A DNA stretch of 64,000 nucleotides from Flavobacterium circumlabens. GTDB lineage: Bacteria; Bacteroidota; Bacteroidia; Flavobacteriales; Flavobacteriaceae. The stretch lies in NCBI RefSeq assembly GCF_004345565.1, contig NZ_SLWA01000005.1, forward strand, positions 1 to 64,000, in the 5' to 3' direction. The translations under genes and the position numbers were made by a program. Below the pieces are notes generated by a model. The model did not search any database. It saw nothing but the letters and a program-made list of their open reading frames with translations, and was not told the origin of the DNA. Every line of letters begins with the position of its first letter. Position 1 is the stretch's first letter. Positions 17,184 through 25,186 of the stretch are shown here, piece after piece.

Positions 17184-17879
17184 ATGTTTACCTTCCTTCA
17201 ATTACAAGCAGATACTCTCGCAAACGCCGCATCTAACGTAGTAGTCGAAAAAATTGCTCCAAATACCGAAATCTCTGTTTTAGGATTTATCTTAAAAGGA
17301 GGTTTTTTTCTAATCCCGATTGCCCTTTTATTATTTTATACTTTTTATGTCATCATAGAACGTTATTTATACATCAGCAAAGCGTCTAAAATTGACGGCA
17401 GACTGATGCAGGACGTAGGCGATAAGCTGAATTCAGGAAATATTGAACTGGCCAGAACCATTGTGGAAAGAAGCAATACCGCTGCCGGAAATATCCTCAA
17501 AGAAGGCGTTTTAGTCATAGGAAGGCCAATTGCTGAAATCGAATCCAACATGGACCGTGCTGCTGATATTGAAATTGGTGAAATGGAAAGACGTCTGGGG
17601 CATCTTGGTCTTATTGCCGGTATCGCACCAACATTAGGTTTTATCGGAACTATTTCGGGAGTTATTAAAATTTTCTACAGCATTTCGGTTACAGAGAATA
17701 TCAGTATTGGTAATATCTCGGGAGGTTTGTATGAAAAAATGATCAGTTCAGGATCCGGATTAATTGTGGGTATTATTGCGTATAGTGCCTATCACTTACT
17801 GAACGGAAAAATTGATGATTTTGCCTTGAAAATTCAAAAGCAAATATTAGAATTTGTCAATATAATTCAAAGAGCATAA
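17184..17879 (+). CDS. exbB: ExbB/MotA/TolQ proton channel family protein
   Basis: This 231-residue inner-membrane protein is ExbB-like. It has one helix at about 33-57 (GFILKGGFFLIPIALLLFYT) and a long cytoplasmic loop with ASNAT-like VERSNTAAGNILKEG. Two more helices with LIAGIAPTLGFIGTISGVIK and GLIVGIIAYSAYHLL form the channel. ExbB and ExbD use the proton gradient to energise TonB-dependent transport. exbD starts three bases after the stop, and a TonB-like gene lies convergently 0.3 kb further on, so a full energy-transducing set is local. Confidence 0.93.
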   Translation: MFTFLQLQADTLANAASNVVVEKIAPNTEISVLGFILKGGFFLIPIALLLFYTFYVIIERYLYISKASKIDGRLMQDVGDKLNSGNIELARTIVERSNTAAGNILKEGVLVIGRPIAEIESNMDRAADIEIGEMERRLGHLGLIAGIAPTLGFIGTISGVIKIFYSISVTENISIGNISGGLYEKMISSGSGLIVGIIAYSAYHLLNGKIDDFALKIQKQILEFVNIIQRA

Positions 17880-17882
17880 GGT

Positions 17883-18278
17883 ATGTCTATTAAAAGAAAA
17901 AGAAGATTTCATGCCGAGGTAGCGACTTCGTCGTTAAGTGATATTATGTTTTTCCTGCTGTTGTTTTTCTTAATTATCTCAACGCTGGCAAATCCTAATG
18001 TGATCAAGATGACTTTGCCGAAAGCCAAAGCCAATGAAAAAACAAATAAACAGCTGATCAGTCTGTCTGTGACGGAAGATAAAAAGTTTTACATCGACAA
18101 GGAACCGGTAGATTTTGAAAACCTGGAGACTTCGTTAATGTCAAAAATCGGTGACAACAAAGAACAAACGGTTGTAGTCAGAATTCCGTTTAATTTGCAG
18201 GTTCAGGATTTAGTAGATGTGCTGCAGATAGGAGTGAAGAACAATCTGAAGTTTGTGATTGCTACAAGTCCGAAGTAA
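17883..18278 (+). CDS. exbD: ExbD/TolR biopolymer transport protein
   Basis: This 131-residue protein has a short basic N-terminus, then DIMFFLLLFFLIISTLANPN, the single ExbD membrane helix with the conserved Asp (residue about 21) that is protonated. A periplasmic domain follows (ISLSVTEDKKFYIDKEPV ... VVVRIPFNLQVQDLVDVL). It partners the preceding ExbB in coupling proton flow to TonB or a Tol-like system. A strong terminator begins 28 bases after the stop. Confidence 0.92.
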   Translation: MSIKRKRRFHAEVATSSLSDIMFFLLLFFLIISTLANPNVIKMTLPKAKANEKTNKQLISLSVTEDKKFYIDKEPVDFENLETSLMSKIGDNKEQTVVVRIPFNLQVQDLVDVLQIGVKNNLKFVIATSPK

Positions 18279-18305
18279 GATTGATCAGTAGGGCGTGACC
18301 ACAAT

Positions 18306-18350
18306 AAAAAAATGGGCGAATCAGCATGATGTTGATTCGCCCATTTTTTT
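18306..18350 (+). terminator. Strong terminator after exbD
   Basis: An 18-bp perfect stem (AAAAAAATGGGCGAATCA at 18306-18323 and its complement at 18333-18350) has a 9-nt loop and ends in T7. Confidence 0.9.
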
Positions 18351-18355
18351 ATTGC

Positions 18356-18408
18356 GGTCGGGCTATCCGCGCTACTTCGGTAGCCAGCTCCTATCCCTCA
18401 CGCAAAAA
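18356..18408. repeat. REP-like intergenic element, copy 2 (reverse orientation)
   Basis: CGGTCGGGCTATCCGC, then GCTACTTCGGTAGC (a small hairpin), then ATCCCTCACGC. Reverse-complemented, it begins GCGTGAGGGAT and ends AGCCCGACC, matching the termini of the element at 173-270. Confidence 0.5.
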
Positions 18409-18421
18409 CAAAAACACAATC

Positions 18422-18523
18422 TTGTCATTTCGACGAAGGAGAAATCTTCACAAGTAGCTCCGCAACGAAAGTCCAATCTTTGTCGATCTTGCAACGAAGA
18501 TTTCTCCTTCGTCGAAATGACAA
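18422..18523. repeat. 28-bp perfect inverted repeat with 46-nt spacer
   Basis: The left arm at 18422-18449 begins TTGTCATTTCGACGAAGGAG. The right arm at 18496-18523 is its exact reverse complement and ends CGAAATGACAA. The spacer includes CAAGTAGCTCCGCAACGAAAG. The sequence has no gene of its own. The arms look like termini of a miniature element of a type frequent between genes in this genus. Confidence 0.7.
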
Positions 18524-18533
18524 AATGATCAAT

Positions 18534-18569
18534 AAAAAAAGGCTTTCAGATGTACTGAAAGCCTTTTTT
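18534..18569. terminator. Bidirectional terminator downstream of tonB-like gene
   Basis: AAAAAAGGCTTTCAG and CTGAAAGCCTTTTTT form a perfect stem around a 5-6 nt loop, 20 bases past the stop of the minus-strand TonB-like gene. Confidence 0.85.
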
Positions 18570-18588
18570 GTTATAATCGTTCTGTTTG

Positions 18589-19494
18589 CTAATCTGCATT
18601 CAGACTGAAATTGTAAATAATTTTCCCGACTTGTTTCGCAGGGGCATTGCTGTCAGCATCCCATTTGGTATTCATGGCAGCAATCTTGGCCTGGTCTAAT
18701 AAACATCTGGCTAAATTGGTTGTTCCTTTTATGCCTGCGGTTGCGCTGATGGTTCTTCCGTTTTGGTCTACTGTGACTTCTACGACTACTTTTCCGGCTT
18801 CGTCACAGGTGTATTTTGGCGCAGGTTTAGACAATGCCTTTCGGTTTCCGAGAGAATAACCTGATCCGCCACCAGAACCTCCTCCGCTTCCGGCTCCGTA
18901 ACCGCTTCCTGTACCAATTCCATTTCCGGTTCCGTTACCGCCGCCTGTTCCTCCTCCTGAACCACCACTTCCGTAGTAGCCGTTAGAGCCTAAGCTTCCG
19001 TTTGCTTTTCCTTTATTTCCGGCTGTTTTGTCATTACCGTCTCCTCCTTTGTTTGATCCTTTTAAAATGCTTGATAACGCATCATTGGTAGAATTGGAAA
19101 CTTTTGGTTTCTCAGGAACAGGTTTTGTTACGGGTTTTTCAACCGGGGTATTTTTTTTTGGTTTTTCTTTTACGGGAATAACAACACTTTCTTCTGTGGA
19201 TGTGTTTTCCTGGGTGATAATAGCTTCTTCAGGTGTTGCCTTTACAGGTGTTTGCCTGGCTTCGTTTTTTACATTCAAAACCTCACTTTTATAATTGGCT
19301 CCCGATCCTAAATCACTGTCTCCAAAATTTATGGTCACACCACCGCCACCGCCACCGGAAGCAAGTGCTGCATTGTTTTCCGGATTGTAAGGAGGCCAGA
19401 AACGAATAAAAAACAACAATAGTAAAATTACTGCGTAGATTACAGTCGAGATTAATAATGATTTCTTTTTATCGGAAGAACTGGCTGAGCTCAT
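18589..19494 (-). CDS. TonB-like energy transducer with Gly-rich linker
   Basis: This 301-residue protein has an N-terminal membrane anchor at about 11-32 (SLLISTVIYAVILLLLFFI) and a Pro/Lys/Glu-rich periplasmic stretch (about 100-140). A long Gly/Ser/Asn-rich linker (about 150-215) is followed by a TonB-like C-terminal domain (GKVVVEVTVDQNGRTISATA ... GKIIYNFSLN). It would span the periplasm and pass energy from ExbB/ExbD, encoded convergently next door, to outer-membrane receptors. The Gly-rich linker is unusual for TonB, where Pro-rich linkers are the rule, but is seen in Bacteroidota paralogues. Confidence 0.85.
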   Translation of the reverse strand: MSSASSSDKKKSLLISTVIYAVILLLLFFIRFWPPYNPENNAALASGGGGGGVTINFGDSDLGSGANYKSEVLNVKNEARQTPVKATPEEAIITQENTSTEESVVIPVKEKPKKNTPVEKPVTKPVPEKPKVSNSTNDALSSILKGSNKGGDGNDKTAGNKGKANGSLGSNGYYGSGGSGGGTGGGNGTGNGIGTGSGYGAGSGGGSGGGSGYSLGNRKALSKPAPKYTCDEAGKVVVEVTVDQNGRTISATAGIKGTTNLARCLLDQAKIAAMNTKWDADSNAPAKQVGKIIYNFSLNAD

Positions 19495-20118
19495 TTTGAT
19501 TCTGAATTTTGGAATTGTATTAATAAACGTTTAAAAGTAGTAAAAATTGTTTAGAATCAAAGTGGGGTGGGAATTTAACCGCAAAGGACGCTAGGCATTG
19601 TGCAAAGTCCGCCAAGTTGTGATTTAATTTAATCGCTTCATTTTGTGGATATTTTTTTTACTCGCAGATTTGGAAGATTGAGCAGATTTTATTTCCTAAA
19701 TAATTTTTTAAAATAGATCTGCTCAATCTTCCAAATCTGCAGGAAAGCTTAACTGCAAAGTTCGCTAAGCTGTTTGTATTTAATCTCGCAAAGACGCAGA
19801 GGCGCAAAGTTTTTTTAATCGTTTTTAATCTGTGTTTATATGTGGCAAAATTTTAATCCGCAAAGTTCGCTAAACTGTTTGTATTTAATCTAGCAAAGTC
19901 GCAAAGTTTTTCTTTTAGGTTTTTAAAATTGGCGTCTTTGTCACTTTGCGAGAAATATTCAATCGCTTTATTTTGTGGATATTTTTTTTGCTCGCAGATT
20001 GAGCAGATTTTATTTCCTAAATATTTTTTTTAAAATAGATCCGCTTAATCTACCAAATCTGCGGGAAAAATTTATCCCAGAGCTTGAAAAAATCATCATA
20101 AATCCTTAAATCTGTGGC
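19495..20118. repeat. Array of inverted and direct repeats
   Basis: This gap of over 600 bases has no gene. A 24-bp perfect inverted repeat (GCAGATTTGGAAGATTGAGC and on, arms 19664-19687 and 19717-19740) lies within a unit starting AATCGCTTCATTTTGTGGAT at 19631. A second copy of the unit starts at 19961. In its left arm TGGAAGATT is deleted, and its right arm has three changes, so the hairpin has decayed. Between them, GCAAAGTTCGCTAAGCTGTT occurs at 19756 and, with one change, at 19860 (104 bp apart), with CGCAAAG motifs in both orientations. Confidence 0.75.
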
Positions 20119-20160
20119 AAAAAAAACGAGCCAGAAATGATCTGGCCCGTTTAGAAAAAA
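20119..20160 (-). terminator. Terminator of the Glu/Leu dehydrogenase gene
   Basis: AACGAGCCAG and CTGGCCCGTT form a 10-bp stem with one mismatch, with an A run on the plus strand that becomes the U tail of the minus-strand transcript. It begins 13 bases past the gene end. Confidence 0.75.
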
Positions 20161-20172
20161 TGTATAAAAAAA

Positions 20173-21399
20173 TTATACTAACTGTTTCAGTGCAATTTCA
20201 AAAGCAGTTGCACTTATATTTGTTTTCGATTGATTCAGGGCATGTGCTTTGACAATCGCATTTTTTATAATCTCTGAAGTATCATTAAAAATAGCCTCAT
20301 CTGTCATTTGTACTTTCTTCTCCATGAAATAAGCAAAAACTCTTGCCATCCCGCAGTTTGAAATGAAATCAGGAATCAAACTTACTTTGCTGTCTACTTC
20401 TTCCATAATAGAACCGAAGAAAATTTCTTTGTCTGCAAAAGGAACATTCGCCCCGCAGGAAATTACTTCCAGTCCGTTTTGAATTAAACTGTCGATTTGT
20501 GTTTGGGTTACCAGTCTGGAAGCGGCACAAGGTGTGAAAATTTCAGCGCCAATAGCCCAGATTTTAGAATTGATTTCTTCAAACGGAATCATGTTGTCAG
20601 CCACCAGTTTGTTTCCGTCTTTGTTTAAAAACAATGTTCTGATTTCTTCAAAAGAAAAACCCTCTTCTTTAATTAATCCACCATCACGGTCAATAATTCC
20701 GATTACTTTTGCACCCATTTCAGCCAGGTAAAATGCTGCGGCAGAGCCTACATTTCCAAAGCCCTGTACAATTGCTTTTTTACCTTTTATATCACCACCG
20801 TAAGTAGCATAAAAATGACGAACAGCTTCAGCAACACCGTAACCTGTAATCATATCGGCTACTGTATATTTGCGGGTAACATCAGGTGAGAATTTAGGGT
20901 TTTCGATTACTTTGATAACGCCCTGACGCAACTGACCAATTCTGTTGATTTTATCGGCTTCGGTTGGCTTAAAGTGTCCGTTGAAAACACCTTCCTGCGG
21001 ATGCCAGACCCCGCATTCTTCCGTCATTGGGATTACTTCGTGAATTTCATCAACATTTAAATCTCCACCGGTTCCGTAATAACTTTTTAATAAAGGGGAT
21101 ACGGCTTTGTACCAACGTTGTAAAACTCCTTTTTTACGCGGGTCGTTAGGATCAAAATTAATTCCGGATTTAGCACCACCAATTGCAGGACCAGAAACAG
21201 AGAATTTAACTTCCATAGTTTTAGCCAGAGACAGAACTTCATTCATATCCAGACCTTTTCTCATTCTTGTTCCTCCACCAGCGGCTCCTCCACGAAGTGA
21301 ATTAATTACTGTCCAACCTTCGGCTTCTGTTTCAGAATCTTTCCAGTTAAAAACAATTTCAGGTTCCTTATTTTCAAATTGCTGTAATAAATCTTTCAT
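20173..21399 (-). CDS. Glu/Leu/Phe/Val dehydrogenase
   Basis: This 408-residue protein is an NAD(P)-dependent amino-acid dehydrogenase that reversibly deaminates an amino acid to the 2-oxo acid. It shows SLRGGAAGGGTRMRKGLDM, the catalytic Lys region SGPAIGGAKSGINFDP (about 68-83), GTGGDLNVDE, and the Rossmann segment KKAIVQGFGNVGSAAAFYL (about 199-217). ISCGANVPFADKE follows later. Length and motifs fit the Glu/Leu/Phe/Val dehydrogenase family of Bacteroidota. Which amino acid is used cannot be decided by eye. It is monocistronic with its own terminator. Confidence 0.92.
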   Translation of the reverse strand: MKDLLQQFENKEPEIVFNWKDSETEAEGWTVINSLRGGAAGGGTRMRKGLDMNEVLSLAKTMEVKFSVSGPAIGGAKSGINFDPNDPRKKGVLQRWYKAVSPLLKSYYGTGGDLNVDEIHEVIPMTEECGVWHPQEGVFNGHFKPTEADKINRIGQLRQGVIKVIENPKFSPDVTRKYTVADMITGYGVAEAVRHFYATYGGDIKGKKAIVQGFGNVGSAAAFYLAEMGAKVIGIIDRDGGLIKEEGFSFEEIRTLFLNKDGNKLVADNMIPFEEINSKIWAIGAEIFTPCAASRLVTQTQIDSLIQNGLEVISCGANVPFADKEIFFGSIMEEVDSKVSLIPDFISNCGMARVFAYFMEKKVQMTDEAIFNDTSEIIKNAIVKAHALNQSKTNISATAFEIALKQLV

Positions 21400-21490
21400 T
21401 TTGTTGTGATATGTTTATTTTGCGTAAAAGTATAAAATAGAATAATGCGAATAATGTATTTGGTATCAATTTTATTGAAACCCAAAAATA

Positions 21491-21519
21491 AAGCCGGAAA
21501 ACACTATCGTTTCCGGCTT
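21491..21519 (-). terminator. Terminator of the chalcone-isomerase-like gene
   Basis: AAGCCGGAAA and TTTCCGGCTT form a perfect 10-bp stem with a 9-nt loop, 26 bases past the stop of the minus-strand gene. Confidence 0.8.
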
Positions 21520-21544
21520 CATATTATATTAAAATTTAGGAATT

Positions 21545-22120
21545 TTATTTCCCCAATAAGTTTTCTTTTAAGGTTTGATCAACTGGTTTGTCTGAAAGCC
21601 ATATGCCGAACAATGCTTTTTTGAAATCAAATCCCGGGATTTTTCCTTTCAAAACTTCATTTTTGTAAACATTGATGGTTTGGTCAAAAGGATTGTAGGC
21701 TAAAACAAATACATCTTTTTCTGTAATAGGATCACTTAAAAGTTTTTTGAAATCCTCAATTCTTGGACGTAATTCCTGAAGATTGCTTCCTGCTGATTTT
21801 TCAAAACCGGTATTCATGGCTTTAGTCAGTTTATTGGAAGAAACCATCGAAGATGTAATTTCTATACGAACTGCCATTTCGGTATCACTGTCAATAATAA
21901 ATTGCGGGTCCTGACTTAATTGCGATAAATACAACGCCTGAACATACACTTCCAGCCACATTTTTGATCTTCCGCCAGCACCGTTAAGCTGCAAAGTTTT
22001 GTTTTGGAACTCAATTTTTCTGGGAACTGTAACACCATTAACTTCTAATGTATTTTGTGCAGAAACAGTCGAAAATTGTAGACTTAAAAGGAGTGTAAAT
22101 GCTAGTAAAATCTTTTTCAT
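21545..22120 (-). CDS. Exported chalcone-isomerase-like protein
   Basis: This 191-residue protein has a signal peptide (residues 1-21, LLAFTLLLSLQFSTVSAQ). The mature part begins NTLEVNGVTVPRKIEF and contains NGAGGRSKMWLEVYVQALYL, VRIEITSSMVSSNKL and KGKIPGFDFKKALFGIWLSD. This is the bacterial chalcone-isomerase-like fold, in which the plant-type flavonoid reaction is not expected. A role in lipid or fatty-acid binding in the periplasm is possible but unproven. It is divergent from the acyl-CoA dehydrogenase gene across a palindrome-rich gap. Confidence 0.85.
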   Translation of the reverse strand: MKKILLAFTLLLSLQFSTVSAQNTLEVNGVTVPRKIEFQNKTLQLNGAGGRSKMWLEVYVQALYLSQLSQDPQFIIDSDTEMAVRIEITSSMVSSNKLTKAMNTGFEKSAGSNLQELRPRIEDFKKLLSDPITEKDVFVLAYNPFDQTINVYKNEVLKGKIPGFDFKKALFGIWLSDKPVDQTLKENLLGK

Positions 22121-22559
22121 ACGCTATCAATAATTTATTTTTTTTAGGCAAAAATAATGTAATTTATAATTTTTGACTATTTAAAGTTAGTATTTTTTTT
22201 TAGTAAAACGTTTTTTTATTGCTGTTAGGCTATTCATAATCAAAATAGTAAGAGTTGTTTTACGTACATATACGTGTTTTTGTCTTTTTTGGTTTTTTTG
22301 AGATTATAATAATTTAAGGCATTTAGAAGATATCATTTTAAGCCATAATTTAACGCTTTAGTTTTAAAGAAAATGTTGTAAAATTGACGTTCATCAGACT
22401 AAAATTCAATATAATCACGAAAACGTTATCGTGATTCTTGATAATATCTTAAAATGATATGCGCGCATTGTTAATTCGCATTTAAAAATTATCTTTGGAA
22501 GCCTTTATTTAAGAAAAAAGACGGGCTTCAAAAAAAACAAAACAACAAAAACACAGAAT
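22121..22559. promoter_or_regulatory. Palindrome-rich divergent regulatory region
   Basis: This gap of 439 bases holds several symmetric sites. GATATCATTTTAAG at about 22329 has its complement CTTAAAATGATAT at about 22448. AATCACGA and TCGTGATT form a perfect 8+8 palindrome with an 8-nt spacer (22413-22436). ACGTACATATACGT lies near 22263. A good promoter follows at 22468-22497. The spacing suggests at least one regulator binding upstream of the acyl-CoA dehydrogenase gene. Confidence 0.5.
22468..22497 (+). promoter_or_regulatory. Bacteroidota-type promoter of the acyl-CoA dehydrogenase gene
   Basis: A TTG at 22468-22470 is followed after 19 bases by TATCTTTG at 22490-22497. This is a full match to the TTG/TAnnTTTG consensus, 63 bases before the ATG. 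Confidence 0.75.
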
Positions 22560-23702
22560 ATGGATTTCAATCTTACTGAAGAGCATTTAATGATTCAACA
22601 AGCCGCAAGAGATTTTGCTCAAAACGAATTGTTGCCGGGTGTTATCGAGCGTGACGAAAAGCAAATTTTTCCGACAGAGCAAGTAAAAAAAATGGGGCAA
22701 CTGGGTTTCATGGGAATGATGGTTGATCCGAAATACGGCGGAAGTGGTCTGGATGCTATTTCTTATGTAATCGCTATGGAAGAAATTTCAAAAGTAGATG
22801 CGTCAGCTTCAGTAGTAATGTCTGTAAACAATTCATTGGTTTGCTGGGGATTACAGGAATTTGGAACAGAAGAGCAAAAACAAAAATATTTACCGGGCCT
22901 GGCTTCAGGTGAAATTCACGGCGCTTTTTGTTTAAGTGAGCCGGAAGCAGGTAGTGATGCGACTTCACAAAAAACTACTGCGGTTGATATGGGAGATCAT
23001 TATATTGTAAATGGTACCAAAAACTGGATTACCAACGGTAACACAGCATCTGTTTATTTAGTAATTGCTCAGACACATCCGGAATTAAAACACAAGGGAA
23101 TTAATGCCCTGATTATGACCAAAGATATGCCGGGCTTTTCTATCGGGCCGAAAGAGCAAAAAATGGGAATTCGTGGTTCAGATACCCACTCGTTAATGTT
23201 TAGCGATGTAAAAGTTCCTAAAGAAAACAGAATCGGTGAGGATGGTTTCGGATTTAAATTTGCAATGAAAACTTTAGCTGGAGGGCGTATTGGTATTGCT
23301 TCTCAGGCTTTAGGAATTGCTTCCGGAGCTTATGAACTGGCTTTGAAATATTCTAAAGAGCGTAAAGCTTTCGGAACAGAAATCTGCAATCATCAGGCGA
23401 TTGCTTTTAAACTGGCGGATATGGCGGTAAATATCGAAGCAGCACGTCATTTATGTATGAAAGCGGCATGGGATAAAGACCAGCATAAAAATTATGATGT
23501 AAGTGGTGCAATGGCGAAGTTATTTGCTTCTCAGGTAGCAATGGATACGGCTGTTGAAGCAGTTCAGATTCACGGAGGAAATGGTTATGTGAAAGAATAT
23601 CACGTAGAGCGTTTTATGCGTGATGCCAAGATTACCCAGATTTATGAGGGAACTTCCGAAATTCAGAAAATTGTAATTTCAAGATCCGTTATCGCAGGAT
23701 AA
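22560..23702 (+). CDS. Acyl-CoA dehydrogenase
   Basis: This 380-residue flavoenzyme oxidises acyl-CoA to trans-2-enoyl-CoA in fatty-acid or branched-chain degradation. It shows MDFNLTEEHLMIQQAARDFA, GAFCLSEPEAGSDATS (FAD/substrate region, about 120-135), NGTKNWITNG, MGIRGSDTHSLMF, and KERKAFGTEICNHQA. At the C-terminus, QIHGGNGYVKEYHVERFMRD is followed by the catalytic Glu in IYEGTSEIQ. It resembles short-chain (butyryl-CoA type) dehydrogenases. It has a strong promoter and a perfect terminator, so it is monocistronic. Confidence 0.93.
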   Translation: MDFNLTEEHLMIQQAARDFAQNELLPGVIERDEKQIFPTEQVKKMGQLGFMGMMVDPKYGGSGLDAISYVIAMEEISKVDASASVVMSVNNSLVCWGLQEFGTEEQKQKYLPGLASGEIHGAFCLSEPEAGSDATSQKTTAVDMGDHYIVNGTKNWITNGNTASVYLVIAQTHPELKHKGINALIMTKDMPGFSIGPKEQKMGIRGSDTHSLMFSDVKVPKENRIGEDGFGFKFAMKTLAGGRIGIASQALGIASGAYELALKYSKERKAFGTEICNHQAIAFKLADMAVNIEAARHLCMKAAWDKDQHKNYDVSGAMAKLFASQVAMDTAVEAVQIHGGNGYVKEYHVERFMRDAKITQIYEGTSEIQKIVISRSVIAG

Positions 23703-23725
23703 TTTCTTCTGAAATAATTATTATA

Positions 23726-23765
23726 AAAACCCTTTTGAAGTTTACTCTTCAAAAGGGTTTTGTTT
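23726..23765 (+). terminator. Terminator of the acyl-CoA dehydrogenase gene
   Basis: AAAACCCTTTTGAAG and CTTCAAAAGGGTTTT form a 15-bp perfect stem with a 6-nt loop, followed by GTTTTT. Confidence 0.9.
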
Positions 23766-23812
23766 TTAAGATGAAAATTTAATTACTTTTACAACAACTG
23801 AATTCGATTTTT

Positions 23813-24490
23813 ATGTACGAAGATTTAAAATACTGGTATTTACGCGATCACAAATTGTTCCGCACGCTTAGTTTTGGGCAAATTAAACAATTGTGTATTA
23901 TTACAGGTTTTAAAAAAGCATCGAAAGGAGAAATCATTTATTTTTCATCTTCTGATGTGCCCCGTATTTTTTTGCTTAAAAAAGGGAATATCAAAATTGT
24001 TGCCGTTGATGAAGACGGAAACGAAACCATAAAAGACATTATCCAGAAAGGGGATTTGTTTGGCGAACTGACTCTGGAAACAGACGATAAAGCCAATGAA
24101 TATGCCAAAGTACTTTCTGATGATGTTGCGATTTGCAGTTTCCTAATGTCTGATTTTGAAGATTTATTACTGCGAAATCCAACATTGGCACTTTCGTATA
24201 CGAAGTTTGTGGGTCTGAAAATGAAACGCATCAAAAACAGCTATGCCAATTTAATTTCTAAAGATGCCAAAACCAGATTGTATCAGTTCCTGAAAGACTG
24301 GGCAGAACAGGAAGGCGTCAGAAATGGCGATTCGGTTGTGATTGAAAATTATTTAACCCAAAATGATATTGCCCAGATTATCTGTACTTCAAGACAGACT
24401 GCCACTCAATTGCTGAATGAGATGGAAACCAATCATCTTTTAAGGTATACCAGAAAAGAGATTTTTATACCTAATATCACGCAATTATAA
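23813..24490 (+). CDS. Crp/Fnr-family transcriptional regulator
   Basis: This 225-residue protein has an N-terminal cyclic-nucleotide-binding-like beta-roll (KGEIIYFSSSDVPRIFLLKK ... IQKGDLFGEL, about 38-90), a dimer helix, and a C-terminal winged helix. The recognition region is LTQNDIAQIICTSRQTATQLL (about 182-202). No Cys cluster for an FNR iron-sulfur centre is seen. The next gene, a peroxiredoxin-like gene, begins 92 bases downstream on the same strand, so this regulator may control the following stress-related gene string. The effector is unknown. Confidence 0.9.
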   Translation: MYEDLKYWYLRDHKLFRTLSFGQIKQLCIITGFKKASKGEIIYFSSSDVPRIFLLKKGNIKIVAVDEDGNETIKDIIQKGDLFGELTLETDDKANEYAKVLSDDVAICSFLMSDFEDLLLRNPTLALSYTKFVGLKMKRIKNSYANLISKDAKTRLYQFLKDWAEQEGVRNGDSVVIENYLTQNDIAQIICTSRQTATQLLNEMETNHLLRYTRKEIFIPNITQL

Positions 24491-24582
24491 ACTATTTTGC
24501 CTCAAGTGTAAATTAGCCGACAAATAGTTTTTTCATACCACAGTAGTTTTACATCATCATAAAAGATGAAAAATTATACACT

Positions 24583-25179
24583 ATGAAAAAAGTACTCTTC
24601 ATTCTATTCGCAGCATTCAGTACTGCTGCGAATGCACAAAATGCAGTTCCAAAATCTGCAACCGATATAGCGCCCTTGTTAATAGGAGAGAAAATTCCCA
24701 ATTCGATTTTAAAATCATCAGAGAATGCAACAGTCAGTCTTTCTGATGTAGTCAGTAAAAAGAAAACTGTATTGGTTTTTTACCGTGGCGGATGGTGTCC
24801 GTATTGTAACCTGCATTTGTCTGCTCTGGCGGAAGCCGAAAAACAAATTCTTGATTTAGGTTATCAGATTGTTGCGATAAGCCCCGACTCTCCTGAAAAT
24901 TTAAGGAGCACAGCAGAAATAGATAAAGTACAATATATGTTGCTTTCCGATGCAAACGGCGTCTTAATCAAAGAATTTGGAATTGCTTTTGAAGCTCCCG
25001 AAAACTATAAATCAGTTATTAACGTACATTCTAATGGAATGAACACGAGTCTTTTACCCGTTCCTTCTGTTTTTGTAGTAAACACAAATGGTGACATTCT
25101 GTTTGAATACGTTTCGCCTGATTTTAAACATCGTATAACCGCTGAATTATTGGTTTCAGTATTAAAAACCTTAAAATAA
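24583..25179 (+). CDS. Exported peroxiredoxin-like (AhpC/TSA) protein
   Basis: This 198-residue protein has a signal peptide (residues 1-18, LFILFAAFSTAANAQ). The thioredoxin-fold peroxiredoxin-like domain has LVFYRGGWCPYCNLHLSAL (about 65-83), in which CPYC is the likely redox site. It also has VAISPDSPENL and VPSVFVVNTNGDI. It would reduce peroxides or act as a thiol reductase in the periplasm. It begins a plus-strand gene string with very short gaps (YHS protein 7 bases on, DoxX 6 bases further), suggesting joint expression. Confidence 0.88.
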   Translation: MKKVLFILFAAFSTAANAQNAVPKSATDIAPLLIGEKIPNSILKSSENATVSLSDVVSKKKTVLVFYRGGWCPYCNLHLSALAEAEKQILDLGYQIVAISPDSPENLRSTAEIDKVQYMLLSDANGVLIKEFGIAFEAPENYKSVINVHSNGMNTSLLPVPSVFVVNTNGDILFEYVSPDFKHRITAELLVSVLKTLK

Positions 25180-25186
25180 AATCAAG

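Noticed and set aside
18295..18528. 77-codon plus-strand frame
   Set aside because: It translates a terminator and repeat elements and has no protein-like features.
19750..19930. Regularly repeated CGCAAAG motifs that look CRISPR-like
   Set aside because: Repeat units are short and irregular in spacing, there are no unique equal-length spacers, and no cas genes are present.
21545..22120. Flavonoid pathway chalcone isomerase
   Set aside because: The protein is exported and belongs to the bacterial chalcone-isomerase-like family; no flavonoid genes are nearby.
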